Shown: piece after piece, positions 22,189 through 33,500 of the stretch
Numbering within the stretch: the first letter of the stretch is position 1
Layout of the letters: every line of letters starts with the position of its first letter
Assembly: GCF_963676685.1 (NCBI RefSeq)
Contig: NC_092346.1
Span: forward strand, 96,275,917 to 96,339,916
Direction: 5' to 3'
Length of the DNA stretch: 64,000 nt
From: Mytilus edulis
Lineage: Eukaryota > Mollusca > Bivalvia > Mytilida > Mytilidae
Position numbers and translations under genes: made by a program
Notes under the pieces: model-generated
Told to the model about the DNA's origin: nothing
The model's input: the letters and a program-made list of their open reading frames with translations, nothing else
Database searches by the model: none

Positions 22189-23484
22189 CTAGCCTCCATA
22201 CCTAAAATTGAGAAAAAAATTAAATCTAACTTTTCTCGGATCTGCTGATATTCCTTTTGAACTGAATATATGTCCATAAAATTCCAAGCTGTCTTTATTA
22301 AATTCGCATTTCTTTTTGTTAAGTGTTAAACCTTTTTCGTTTATACGTTGAAATAAGGCTGTCAGTCGTGTATCATGTTCGTCTTGAGATGCTCCAAACA
22401 CAATTATGTCATCGGAGATATTTCTCACCCCGTTAAGACCTTCTAATGCTGTACTCAGCGTATTCTGGAATATTTCAGCAGCAGACGTGACTCCAAAGCT
22501 TAGACGTTTGTATCTTCTTAGTCCAACATGTGTTGTGAAAGTAGTAATATTTCGTGACTCTTGTGTAAGTTCTAACTGATGGTACCCGTTTAAAAGGTCC
22601 ATTTTGGAAAATACCTTTGCTCCATTAAGGTCAACTGTTAGATCATCTATAGTTGGAGTTATGTGTCTCTCTCGTTGTATTGCCTGATTTGGTAGTCTCA
22701 TATCTACGCATATTCTTATTTCACCTGGACTTTTAGGTTTGGGTGCTACAACTATAGGCGATACCCAGGGAGTTGGTCCATGTCCCCTTTCTATAATGTC
22801 TAACCGCTCTAGCCTTTCAAGTTCGGTTTCTACCTGCTTCCTTATATGAAACGGTATCCTTCTATGTGGCTGGACTATAGGTTTTACGGTTTTGTCAACA
22901 TGAATTTTCACTTGCGTTTCTTTAAGTTTGCCCAGTCCATGAAATATATCTTTATATTGTTCACACAATTGTTCGTGTTTGTTCCCTGTTGAGAGCCTCG
23001 ATATTTGCGGGATTATCTGTAGTTCTAATGACGTATCATAACACAGTAAATTACCGCTTGTCCCTTTAGAAACATAAACAGTTGCACGTGTTAGCTTATT
23101 TCTCGTTTCAATTACAGTGTCAAACTTTCCCACGAATTCTAAGTTTTGATGAGATCCATAAGCGAAAACTTTGGTCTTTGTAGCTATCAATTTTGGTTTT
23201 CTCTTCATCCTGTTGTAGGTATCCTCATCAATTACATTGATACTTGATCCAGTGTCGTTAAGAACGTTGATGTCCGATTCATTGATTTTGACACAAATTC
23301 TTGGTTGTTCACGTTTGATAGAATTCACGGTTCCTTTTAGCGATTCTGCCTGTAGTCCGAAAACATATTCATCATCTGAACTACTATCTATCTTTGTTTG
23401 ACATTCGAAATTGTTTTCAAAATCTGAATTCTCTATAAAATAGCTACTAATTGCTAGAGAGGTAATAAAGTCGTCTGCAGAGTT
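22189..23484 (-). CDS. Ty3/Gypsy pol fragment: protease and reverse transcriptase
   Basis: Minus-strand open frame of 431 codons, open from 23484 and ending at 22189. Near the start is the aspartic protease motif (LNDTGSSINVID). Then come RT blocks: PHRRIPFHIRKQVETELERL, GEIRICVDMRLPNQAI, KVFSKMDLLNGYHQLEL, RLSFGVTSAAEIFQNTL and the catalytic loop NISDDIIVFG in place of the usual Y-V-D-D, then KKKCEF and GISADPRKV. The frame ends abruptly in a short Phe-rich tail before RNase H and integrase, so the element is truncated at its 3' end. LTRs were not identified. The long clean frame argues for a fairly young copy. Confidence 0.85.
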   Translation of the reverse strand, partial: NSADDFITSLAISSYFIENSDFENNFECQTKIDSSSDDEYVFGLQAESLKGTVNSIKREQPRICVKINESDINVLNDTGSSINVIDEDTYNRMKRKPKLIATKTKVFAYGSHQNLEFVGKFDTVIETRNKLTRATVYVSKGTSGNLLCYDTSLELQIIPQISRLSTGNKHEQLCEQYKDIFHGLGKLKETQVKIHVDKTVKPIVQPHRRIPFHIRKQVETELERLERLDIIERGHGPTPWVSPIVVAPKPKSPGEIRICVDMRLPNQAIQRERHITPTIDDLTVDLNGAKVFSKMDLLNGYHQLELTQESRNITTFTTHVGLRRYKRLSFGVTSAAEIFQNTLSTALEGLNGVRNISDDIIVFGASQDEHDTRLTALFQRINEKGLTLNKKKCEFNKDSLEFYGHIFSSKGISADPRKVRFNFFLNFRYGG

Positions 23485-23554
23485 TCATGGTTTTAATACA
23501 ACTGATCAACTAATACAAGTTACACACATGATAAGACTCGATTATATATATATA

Positions 23555-24215
23555 TATAAATTTTGTTTATTAAAGTGTCACATATTGATTGCCATAAAAC
23601 ATATACAACAATTATAATATTTACACATAAAACAATCAATATCCAGCCATAAATACTGACTTATGAGACACTAACATTATAAAACTTTATACAATTACTG
23701 ATCAATAGTTAAAACAACTAAACATTACTCATTAAAATTGTTTCTTATACTTATAAAATTTTCCTATATCGTAGTTCTTATACTTGTAAAATTTTCTTAT
23801 ATCAAAGTTTTTAAAAACAAATTAAAAATCTGAATATATAATAATTTCTTGACTATGATTAAAATTGACGTAAACAATGTAATATAAAGCTTAAAAATTA
23901 TTGCCTGTATTAAAATTTTTACTGGTAAAAACATTTACGTTATTTAAGAACAGTTGTAAATTCTGATTAAAATAAATTTGTTATGAAAATAATTTTCTTC
24001 GAATAAAAAACTTATGTAACATTTTACACAAATAGTGTTGGATACTTGAACAGTTCATGATTTGTATAAATTTATCGTCCATATCAAGATTGCTAAAGTG
24101 ATCAATATATTTGGAGCATTCGGAAAATAAATTATACCGTAAGTCACTATAAAGTTCACATTCAAGAAGGAAGTGTTTTTCATTTTATAACGGTCTGCAT
24201 CTGTTAAAGTAATTA
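23555..24215 (-). pseudogene. LINE 3' end with decayed RT C-terminus
   Basis: The reverse complement near 24010-24215 reads EKHFLLECELYSDLRYNLFS and continues about 30 residues, a pattern typical of the Cys/His-containing C-terminus of non-LTR RT proteins. An AT-rich 3' UTR follows to about 23555 next to an (AT)n tract. Similar AT-rich segments sharing GTCACATATTGAT lie at 36840-37450 and 56195-56400. Confidence 0.55.
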
Positions 24216-24254
24216 AGTTCTGTAATGACCTAAGATAAACAATTTCAATACATT

Positions 24255-24413
24255 ACAAGTAGCAGCGCATTTGTCCCGACTTCAATTAAACCCACTGTGT
24301 CTACATAGCGTGAATAAGATAAACATCACGTGGTGCTGCTTTCCGATATGTTTCGAGATTCGGAGACCATTTTAAAATATAAGGCGCACTGTTGACTATT
24401 AACAAAAATCAAA
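24255..24413 (+). promoter_or_regulatory. Promoter region of CYYR-like copy B
   Basis: Homologous to one unit of the triplicated segment before exon 1A and to 38790-38944. It holds GTCTACATAGCGTGAATA, E-box CACGTG at 24327-24332 followed by GTGCTGCTTTCCGATAT, and GGCGCACTGTTGA just before ATG 24414. Confidence 0.55.
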
Positions 24414-27400
24414 ATGAAATATATGGGCGATATCTTTTTGCGCCAAAAAGTAACTCATTTGCGCCACAACTTAATTGCGCCAATACCTCTTTTGCGCCAC
24501 CTAATTTTCAAAACTATAGGTATCATTTGCGCCAATAAAATAATCATCTAATTGCGCCAATTTTAAATATTTTTATTTATATATAACAACTAAATGACTG
24601 ACCAGGTACCAACAGCAAACAATTCCTCTGACATTGTACACTGAAATTTCAAATTAGCTTCGCATCCTAATAAAATTATACCGCTTGTTGGATCGTTACA
24701 CAATACAAAGTCATCATCTTTGTTTGTAACAACACCAATATCATCCAATACTCTGTGAAATTTTGCTCGATTGTTAGATTAAGCCGGACGCAGTTTTCTT
24801 CTCTCTATATACATAGACTGACACACATATTTTAAATCTTTCTTTTCTAAATTTTCTTCTTCAATTTTGAAGATCTCTGAATTTATTATTTTTGAAGGTC
24901 GCTCTGACAACACATTGGTTGCTTTTCTTTTACACGCAGTTCTCAAAATTTGACGTTCTAATTTCTGGACTTTGATAATGAAAAAAAATACATTTCTTTT
25001 TACAAATGAAAATATGGTATTCAATACTGCCAAAATCTGCTATGAAATTTTATTAAAGCGAAAATGTATTTTATACTCGTGATAGTTGACTTGTATTTGC
25101 ATTATAATTTTAAGAAAAAAATGTTTTATAGTCTCTCAAAACTCTTTATAGAGTGGCCCTTGTTGTTAACTTGTGTGTTTAAAAAGCTGTATATTTTATA
25201 TGTAACAAATGGCGAGACTTTAATATAGTATTTGTCTTGTCTTGATATAGGTAAAACATGTACAGGTATGATATAGGTAAAAAAAATTAACAGATAAATG
25301 TGGCGCAATTTCATTTCATTTATTGGCGCAAATAATACCATCAAAATAAAAGAGAGTGGCGCAATTAATACCTTTTCAAAACTGCAATTGGCGCAAATTG
25401 ATTCTGCCCAAATATATATTGTGCATCAGTGTTGTTACAACAATTTTACTTCAGGCTATTGTGAAAATTACAGGTAAATATTAATAATAATATAATATCC
25501 CCTTTTCGTTAAACTTCAATTTGGTGGTGTCGATCTTCTGCGTAGTTAGCTTTACTCGTTAAATCAAACATCCACACATTTTGAAATCACAGGGCTGTTT
25601 CAGTTAAAATATGTTTTAGGTATGTGTTGCTGTGGAAGGTAAATCCAGAAATGCGCTTTGGACGAACGAAATTTATAAAATGTTTATTTCCATTTTTTTT
25701 AAAATTTTGCTACCTTTTTAAAATTACTTACGGTATGAATTCATACACATAAACATTCTAAAAGTTAAAGGTAAAAAATTGAATAAGCCACTGCTTTCTA
25801 ACTCAAGCTCTGTTGTAGGCTCTTAACAAAAATGTTCTCTTTTAAACCATCTTGTTATACATTGAATGTCAATAATTAGATTAGTGTTCCTGTTTCCAGT
25901 TAGAAACTCCATCTAAGTTTATAGTCTTTGTTTACATCTAAGTATTTTATCCTTTAGGGAATAATAGTTATAAAAGCTCATTTACTTTTTGTGTTTTGCT
26001 TTTTACGTGAAAAATATGAGTCGTCATTAGAATGTTAGACAGCGATGCAGACTCTTCTTTTATCATTCCTAAATAGCAAAGAAATTCATTTCATCTCCAA
26101 TCATAAGTCGGACATGTCTTACAGACATAATAAGAATACATCTCATTATAACAATTCAGTCACAAAACACATTGTTTAGAAACTACCCATTTAAACAGTG
26201 CAATCCGAAAAAAATAATGTATTAAATAAAATATTTGCGAATCTACTAAAAAGACAATGTTTCAATCATATAGTGTTCAATTACACAGATATATTTCCTT
26301 TGAATACCAGCAAACGGACGACTGATGTTATGTACAGTAAAGTTTTACATGCAATTGACTTATTTTTATTCAACCTTTAATTTTACTTATTGTAGGCTCG
26401 AAACGCCGCATAGCCGAATCTCCAAATTAACTTCATTTATATTTAAATTCATTATTATGACTATTTATTTTTACATACTTTCAGCATCTGCGTGATTCGG
26501 GAACGCGGAACGATTTTGATTGAAGATTTTATCATTTTGTAAATGCGGAAGTTTTTTTTTTATATAACTTTAAAGGGTTTAAAAGCTTTGCAAATAAACT
26601 AAATATATAAGTAGGAAGATGAGGTATAATTGAAATAAGATAACTCTACACCAAAGACCAAATGACATAAAGATTAATAACTATAGGTTCCCATTCAGCG
26701 TTCCACTAATGAGCAAAGCCCATTGTGCATAGTCAGCTATAAAAGATCACGAAATGACAAATGTAAAACAAGAAAAACAAGAAAACTAACGGCCTGATTT
26801 ATGTAAAAAAAAAAATGAACGAAAATAGTATATACAGCAAGAAAAGACAACCACTTGATAACAGGTTCATGAACTTGCACACACCCCTACCCCCCCCCCC
26901 CCCACACACACTCCTTCCCCTAACCTGTGACAGCGGTGCAACAGTACAACATATGAACAAACTATAAAAATGTTTGATATGGCGTTACTAATCGAATAAA
27001 AAAATCACAGACAGGACGTGACAGGGTATTTATACATCCTGAAAAAAAAGGTACAGGTCTGATAGTACTCGCATTTACTGACAGCTAGCCCAAAGACAAA
27101 AGCAAATATGTATCTAAGACTAAAGTATCAATTAGCGCACATCAAAGGGTCATGAATAAATGATATTTACTGAATTTCACAGGAACTGTTTCAGTGGTGG
27201 ATCCAGAAAATTACGTAAGAGGGCACACTGACCTCTGAATGCCTAACAGGGAGCCCACTCAAGTCAAGATAATATTATCAACCATATTATTGGTTCCCTA
27301 AATATGCCACGCCTCAGTGAGGTGATCAAAAACCTTGTCTGAAGTTACATAGAATTTTATTTTTTCCGACGTTTTATAGTTACCGCAATAGTTTATGTGA

Positions 27401-30400
27401 TCGTGTTTGTCGTCTTTTTTGAATTTTGGAAATATACTTGTATGACGCCCAATCATCTGGGACCTATCCAATGTTTAGGAATCTTTGAAAAATTAGTGAC
27501 AAGATGGGATAGAGATATGTCTTGTTCACTTTTAAGATTTTTCCATGGATGATATCAGGCACCTGATGTTATGGACGCCCTTATCTAGTATGGGTTAATC
27601 TGTTACCCCTCTTTCGAAGTGGTGATATGTTAGAGCGCTGTCAAACTTTTGTGTTTTTAGTTGACAGATTTTGATATAGTAGTAGGTTTCCAGTTAGATG
27701 TACTTTGTTGTTTTTGTTTGTCGTGTTTTTGTTATTTTGTTTAGTTGGTAAAACTTCCTAATTTATTGTATAGGTTATTGATAATCCCCTAAACATATAT
27801 AAATCTGCTCGACATTCGTTTCATGGCGCTTTGTTGTAAGAAGTGAACGTTACCTTCTATGCACTGGAAGTTTTGTTTGGAAATAACTAGTTGAAAAGCG
27901 CGAAACTTCCTTAGGACGTGACTTGAACACCATTTTGACTTGTTGTTATTCCATATTCCATATGGATTACGTTTTTTTTGGAAAAAACCCCATCATAGTA
28001 AATTTTCAACAATGCAAGCTAAACAATAAAGTTGTTATGAAAGATTCTGTAACAATGTACCGTAAAAGTTATTTTGTATTTAAACTACCTCCTATATTTT
28101 CAGGGTATGGGGATTTGTGTTATTCTGGGTACCATCACTGCAGTGGAACTTTATGGTGCTGTCCTGATGGCTATGTCTGTACAGGGACATCAACATGTCT
28201 TAGTACTGGGTGAGTTAATCTTATATTACCAAGAAAGATATTTCTATACTACGACATCTCAGTACTGTGTGAGTAAAGCTTGTACTTTCAAGATGGAGAC
28301 GTTTAGGATAAACATTTCTCAGTGGCTCAGTAATAGATGTGTAAAATGTGTACTGTCAAGGTGATTTTGTCTGTACAGGGACATCCCCACGACTCAGTAT
28401 TGATGAGTAAATATTGTACTCTCAAGATGGATGTGGATACACAAAATGATACATATGTCTCAGTACTGGGTGAGTAAAATCTCTACTGTGAAATTTGATA
28501 CATCTGTGTGGGGAAAACAAGTTTCTGTACTGGTTGAGTTAAGCCTGTACTATCAAGATTGGTATTTATACGCACAAGGATAAGCATGTCTCAGTACTAG
28601 GTGAGTAATATTTGATTTGTCAATATTGATACGGGGACATCAAAATATCTCAGTGCTGGGTGAGTTAATCTTATAATATCAAGATTGATACATCTGTATA
28701 GGGACACCGACATGTCTCAGTTTTGGTGAGTATATCTTGTGCTATCAAGAGTGATACGTATACGTACAAGGATGAGCATGTCTCAATATTTGATTTGTTC
28801 TATCAAAATGGATATGTCTGTTCTGGGACAGTCCAATTATTGGTGTAGTCAATTCAAATGTCTGTGTAGGGATTCTAAAGGATAAGTTATTTTTTGAATT
28901 ATCAAAATTATTGATTGACAGATCTGTTCGGGGACATCAATATGTCTCAGCATTTGGTGAGTAAATCTTGATTCATCAAAATGGATATGTTTGTTCAGGA
29001 CATACACATTTCTAGATTTTGGGCTCGTAAACCTTTTTTTCTTATCATGTCGTCTGATCGGAGACTTATAACAGTACTTATGATATCGACTGATACGAAT
29101 AAGTTTATTTATGTTTTTTTGTTGGTAATTAATTCTGTTTAATCATTAAAAGATTTTCATTTATTATATGTCAACATTAAAACACTTTTTCATTAATGTT
29201 TTTCGAAAAAATAAATAAATATCCAAATGATTATTTTCGTAAAAAATCAAGAAATCTTAAATTCTGCTTTAGCTAAATATCTGGAACAATCTGAAAAAGA
29301 TGTGCAGTATGAGAAAATAGTAATGCCAAGTAATGTAACTTTTTTCTCAAGTAATGCATTAAATTACAATTTATACATGTAATGCAAAAATTGCTGCGTT
29401 ACACACTACATGCAATTACTTAGAAAATGTAATGCATTACCATGCATTATAATTACAAATTTGCATTACCATGCCTGGTATCTGTATCTGTTCTGTTGTT
29501 GATTTAAGAATTGAATGCTTCTATTTGTAACTTCATTGGGGTGTAAAAGCGTTGGCTGAAGTACATTTTGTAAAAATGTGCACACGATAAACGCTTTCAC
29601 AACCCTATGAAGTTACAACAAGAAGCATTCAATACTTATCATTACATTTTGTTTTAGCTAGGATCATGAAAACACGAATTTTATCAAATTTTTATTTAAT
29701 TCACCTGTGCACTTTATTGCGGGACCACGCGTTATAATGAATGATAAATATTATTGTGTAATGCATTTGCTTAAGGATTAACACGTGATGTGCTGTTAGC
29801 CAATCAGAATGACGTATTATAATGAAGTTATTTCTTTACTTTTTATCAGACTTATTGTTGGAATTGTGATTGGTTGCCTGGTTGGCGTAGCAATATTTAT
29901 TGGAGTGATTTGTGCCTGTGTAAGACGTAAGTAAACAACTCTTGGTATCATTTTTAATATAACATTTTCCAATAGTGAGTTTTTTTCCTCAGATTTATAA
30001 CAAATTTATTATACAAGTAGAGATACTTTATCGTTATATTAGCCAATCAAATCATAACAAGTCTGAAGAGTGGATGTAAAAGTTTTTGTATAATTTTGTT
30101 TCTATATTTACAGTATCTTAAAAATATTAAGAATTTACTGTTCACATAGAAACAAGAAAACTAATGTACAAAGAACACCCTCAAATAATACATTTGTTTT
30201 AATATCACCTCATAAATAAATGTTGTGTCAACTTTGTTATTCTGAGTTCGATGTGATCATAATATTTTTTAAAGTAACAAAACAATTGATGTATAATAGT
30301 TTAAAGTTGCCAGATTTTTATTTTTACACACTTTGATGTGATATATAAATATTGCATTGGTGTAGGAAATAACAAGTAAGATAGAAACTTATTTGAGATA

Positions 30401-30588
30401 TTTCTTTCACAGGTCGTAACAACGCCGGAACAGTTTTACAAACACAGGGTGGCGCACATGTAGTTACAGCACAATCTGGTCAAACATATCCACAAGCTGG
30501 ACAAACATATCCGCAATCTGGATACCCGGGAGAACCAAATCAACAACAACCAGGTTACCCTCCGGCGTACCCGGCTCCAAAATACTAA
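24414..30588 (+). CDS. CYYR1/shisa-like type-I membrane protein, copy B (exon 1 split by transposon)
   Basis: Exon 1 (24414-24424 plus 25418-25473) is interrupted at codon 4 by a MULE-like insertion. Exons 2 (28104-28209), 3 (29850-29926) and 4 (30413-30588) are intact with GT-AG borders and matching phases. With an undamaged exon 1 (67 nt, as in copy A) the protein is 141 aa. Layout: signal peptide 1-20; six-Cys ectodomain (Cys28, 35, 41, 42, 48, 54, with L-W-C-C-P-D-G-Y); TM helix about 59-82; a basic stop-transfer R-R-R; then a Gln/Pro/Tyr tail with Q-S-G-Q-T-Y-P repeats and a P-P-A-Y motif, a WW-domain ligand. This is the architecture of cysteine- and tyrosine-rich protein 1 and related shisa/VOPP1-type adaptors; precise orthology is not shown. 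Expression would need exon 1A or another start. Confidence 0.7.
24425..25409 (-). mobile_element. 985-bp MULE-like non-autonomous transposon in exon 1B
   Basis: Begins GGGCGATATCTTTTTGCGCC and ends so that the reverse complement starts GGGCAGAATCAATTTGCGCC: inverted ends. Subterminal GGCGCAA/TTGCGCC motifs recur about a dozen times in opposite orientation at the two sides. It is flanked by an exact 8-bp duplication AAATATAT (24417-24424 and 25410-25417); deleting element plus one copy restores the exon. It carries a transposase relic on the minus strand. An 8-bp duplication also fits hAT, but the internal protein favours Mutator-like (8-11 bp). Confidence 0.8.
24590..25033 (-). pseudogene. 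MULE-type transposase N-terminal relic
   Basis: One frame of 148 codons with a single internal stop (TAA at 24779-24781). It includes LRTACKRKATNVLSERPSKI, RAKFHRVLDDIGVV and ending SEELFAVGTWS. I recognise the order K-R-K-A...S-E-R-P-x-K-I-I ... F-A-D-G-T-F as the region just before the first catalytic Asp of animal Mutator-like transposases; here the D of D-G-T-F reads V and the rest of the enzyme is deleted. Confidence 0.55.
26612..26900 (+). repeat. R1 repeat in CYYR-like copy B, with C-run
   Basis: Contains GAAGATGAGGTATAATTG, ATGACATAAAGATTAATAAC, ATGAGCAAAGCCCATTGTGC and AAACTAACGGCCTGATTTAT, then a poly(C) run near 26890-26902. The equivalent insertion is in copy C at 40850-41000, so it predates the B/C duplication. 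Confidence 0.7.
27796..27803 (+). promoter_or_regulatory. Candidate TATA box upstream of exon 2, copy B
   Basis: TATATAAA followed by TCTGCTCGACATTCGTTTCA, about 300 bp before exon 2. The same block is in copy C at 41367-41374. The exon 2 frame stays open upstream to at least 27923, with internal ATGs, so an unspliced alternative first exon is conceivable. Conservation may only reflect recent duplication. Confidence 0.25.
28210..29040 (+). repeat. Decayed minisatellite made from the exon-2 end and its splice donor
   Basis: About 10-12 degenerate copies, 60-90 bp each, of the block spanning the last ~35 bp of exon 2 and first ~40 bp of intron 2: CTGTACAGGGACATCAACATG, TCTCAGTACTGG, GTGAGT(A/T)AA, TTGTACTATCAAGATTGATA. 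Many copies keep a usable-looking G|GTGAGT. In copy C only two copies exist (about 41925-42030). Confidence 0.7.
29318..29480. repeat. Cluster of GTAATGCATTAC-type motifs
   Basis: Within 160 bp, AGTAATGC, AATGCATTA, TAATGCAAAA, ATGCATTACC and related words recur about ten times in both orientations, forming a self-complementary block inside CYYR-like intron 2. No ORF. Confidence 0.6.
29506..29637. mobile_element. 132-bp hairpin element (MITE relic)
   Basis: The arms AAGAATTGAATGCTTCTA and TTGTAACTTCAT plus GGGTGTAAAAGCGTT pair with AACGCTTTCACAACCC, ATGAAGTTACAA and GAAGCATTCAATACTT. The loop is about 35 nt. Confidence 0.7.
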
Positions 30589-30599
30589 ATTACGGCATG

Positions 30600-32280
30600 A
30601 CAAAATTTTTGCATTCTATTTCAACTAAAGAAAAGCTTTCAGTGGAACAAAGTTTGATGCTGTTAAATCTAATACTATTCAAACTCAATACCTAAATTCT
30701 AAATACTGTATATATTTCTAAGAATTCAATGTATTTAAAATATCTTTACTGTTTTAGAGGTACTTTTAGCTGTAATAATAATGACTTATCGTCGAGTGTT
30801 AGCTGCCGACGCAATAATTGGAACCACTGACTTGCTAACCACGATTTCTATGCACACATTGCAGGCAAGTAAAAACAAACGAGTTTTTTTTTAAACGAAT
30901 CGATTTGCGAGGAGTATTTTGATAGGGGCCTTTTCATTTGAGGTTTTAATTATGCCCGTGGAAGTTACGTTTAATGCTTATATTAGGCAATTCTATTTTC
31001 AATGATAAGGAAATCAATCAAGATGTTCAAAGCAATCGCCCTGGATATGAATGAATTATACGAATTGAAATACGCACCTGGTACAGTTCAATTAGAATAG
31101 TTTAATGTTATTAGATAGAAGATTTTAATTCAAACGTAGATGATGTCAACTGAATTATGGTAAACCAATATGCGTGCTTACTCATCTTATGATATCATAT
31201 CTCAGTAGGACTAAAAGTAGTTGTGAAGTATCCGGTTAAGAGACAACTATAATCTTAACGAAAACGAAAAGTTATGACATTTGTCTTTATAGATCTTTAT
31301 GTACATCATTTCGATGTGTCAAGCTCATCACATTTGTGGTCAACTGGTTTTAATCGTTTTAATTCGACATTTTGGGGCATGTCTCATGATAACTCATTAT
31401 GTTCTCTCTAAATTGGCACACAAATGTGTTTCAAATAAAGAAATACTTGCCATGAATAAAGTTTTGTTTTTTCCAGTAAAAATGTCATACAGTTAGTTAG
31501 TAGGTCATCACTAAAAGATTGGTGCAAAGATGCCCAAATACAGTATTTTGTTTTATTGAAGGACTTGAAATCGATTGCTCAATATTTTTTCACCGTGGTA
31601 GAATATGAGATTTTGTTCTTTTATTTGAAAATTTTTAAATATCATTTTAATGTAACAGTTGTTTGTCTCAATGATCACACACAGTTTTTAATGGAAAGCG
31701 ATATTTTTTGCAGATATGTAAAAACTATGAGCCGTTTGTTTAATAGTCTAGTTATGTCTTTTAAATTTACATTACATTCGAATTTGGACTGCATTTTTGT
31801 CTTCACTGGTTTTCAATTATCTATTGAACTCTATTAAAAGGATGGAGTAAAAAATACTGCTATTTAACTTTGAGTTTAATACCTCTATCTGTATGCATGT
31901 TTTTTCATTAACTTATTTTTTATTGAATCTATATTTCATATATAAGATTTTCCATTTGTAATACCTTTTTTAATATTTTGCCTTCTCTCGTTTTCTATTT
32001 TCTATCCATTGTTATATCTTATGTTTATTAAATCTTAATCTAACATGCTTTTGTTTTTTATTAGTATTATGTATATTTCTAATCAAAGATATGTTATCAA
32101 CAACTATAGCATGTTTATATTTATGCGGCAGTTTTGAGTTTGAACTTTTACCAGGATTTTTCTAGTAGTATGATATACAGAAAACCTGCGGGTGTAAGTC
32201 TTACGACTTTAAGAAAACAGAACTAGCTTTCTATCGCAATTTTTATTCTTCACAACTGATGAAAAAACAAGGAAATATAT
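30600..32280. other. Region downstream of CYYR-like copy B
   Basis: Probable 3' UTR at first (AATAAT near 30772). After that, AT-rich DNA with short ORFs without recognisable domains. Confidence 0.4.
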
Positions 32281-32287
32281 TCAGAAA

Positions 32288-32345
32288 TAAGAGGATGTGG
32301 TATGAGTGCCAATGAGACGACTCTCTATCCATGTCATAATTTGTA
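32288..32345 (+). repeat. R1 head fragment
   Basis: AGAGGATGTGGTATGAGTGCC followed by AATGAGACGACTCTC. A similar 30-bp fragment lies at 34766-34800. Confidence 0.55.
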
Positions 32346-32469
32346 ATCGTTTCTACAATTTTATGGACTTATACTAGCACTAAAAAGTGGTTACATGACA
32401 TTGGAATCAACACTGAAAGAGAAAAAAAACCATCAGGCTATTATACCTTTTAAAATTAACATTTTTTTG

Positions 32470-33000
32470 AAGTCCGAAAAGGGCTTAAAAGACATGTATA
32501 CTATTTTAAATCAAGGAACTTTACCTATAGATTTTGAAGCAAAAAAAATGGGAAGGTATTCTTGATAAAGTTGGTTTAAATTATATTTTAGGGACAAATG
32601 CTCTACTTTTTAAAATGAAACTTGCTAATTGTAATTTGTGTACATTTTTCTAAAAAGAGCATTTAGAGCATTTACTTTGGGGTTGTCATATTGTAGCCGA
32701 CATTTGGCACAATCTAAATGCTTGGATTTTCGATAAGGTTCTTATCGAAGTTCCACTTAATTTGAAAATTGTCATTTTTTGCCTTTATGAAAATTATAAG
32801 CTGAACTTTATTAAAAATAAAGTTATCTTCCTGACAAAATACTTCATTTACAGATGTAAGAAGCAAGATATAAAACCTAATATAAAAAGTCTTTAAATTA
32901 CATAAAAGAAAACTTGATTGTAGGGAAACATATTTCTTCAAAATATTTAAGTGTGAAAGAACACAACTTGTACTGGAACCCCTTGGATAGGGTCATTAAT
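32470..33000 (+). pseudogene. Second LINE 3' relic (zf-RVT region)
   Basis: With stops and at least one frameshift, the + strand reads GLKDMYTILNQGTLP, then LLFKMKLANCNLCTFF, a stop, KEHLEHLLWGCHIVADIWHN and about 60 further residues. The C-x2-C...H...C spacing and the W-x-N-L end match the zinc-binding module at the C-terminus of Tx1-type LINE ORF2. It is much more decayed than the copy at 19757-21292. Confidence 0.65.
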
Positions 33001-33289
33001 TAAAATATGAATGAGGTAAATGTATATACATTTGTGTACATGGTTATTTGAAATTATTTGTATTTACTGTGATACCATACCATATGCATGTTCATATATT
33101 TCTTGCACTACTTTTACTATTATTACTATATTAATGAAATTGTTATAACTATACTTAATCCATAGTTCTTCTAAGTGTTAGTTCATAGAATGCTTATTAT
33201 GCTTATTTATTTCACTTGCTTGATTATTGTGCCACAAAATAAATATATGTTGACAACTGTAAACTCATGAAAAAAAAATAATTATATAA

Positions 33290-33500
33290 TTTTTTTTTAA
33301 TAATTTGTAAAAGTAAACCATTGAAGATCAAAGCACGGTCTTCAACACGGAGCCTTGATTCACACCGAATAGCAAGCTATAAAGGACCCAACAACAGGAA
33401 AACCAACGGTCTATATATATATATATGTATAGAAAACAAGAAACGAGGAACATTTATGAACAACTAACGACAACCACTGAACATCAGGTTCCTAACATAG
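33290..33500 (+). repeat. Interspersed repeat R7, copy 1
   Basis: Shares AAAGTAAACCATT, TCTCCAACACGGA-like, CACCGA(A/G)(T/C)AGC, AGCTATAAAGGACCC and AAACGGTCT blocks with 43812-44060. The (AT)n near 33415-33430 is internal. Confidence 0.6.

Noticed and set aside
22000..23600. Domesticated retroviral-like gene
   Set aside because: The ORF is truncated before RNase H and has no evidence of host exons; simplest view is a Gypsy fragment.
28074..28364. 96-codon ORF in the +1 frame over CYYR-like exon 2
   Set aside because: The exon 2 frame giving the six-Cys domain is supported by phase and by copy C.
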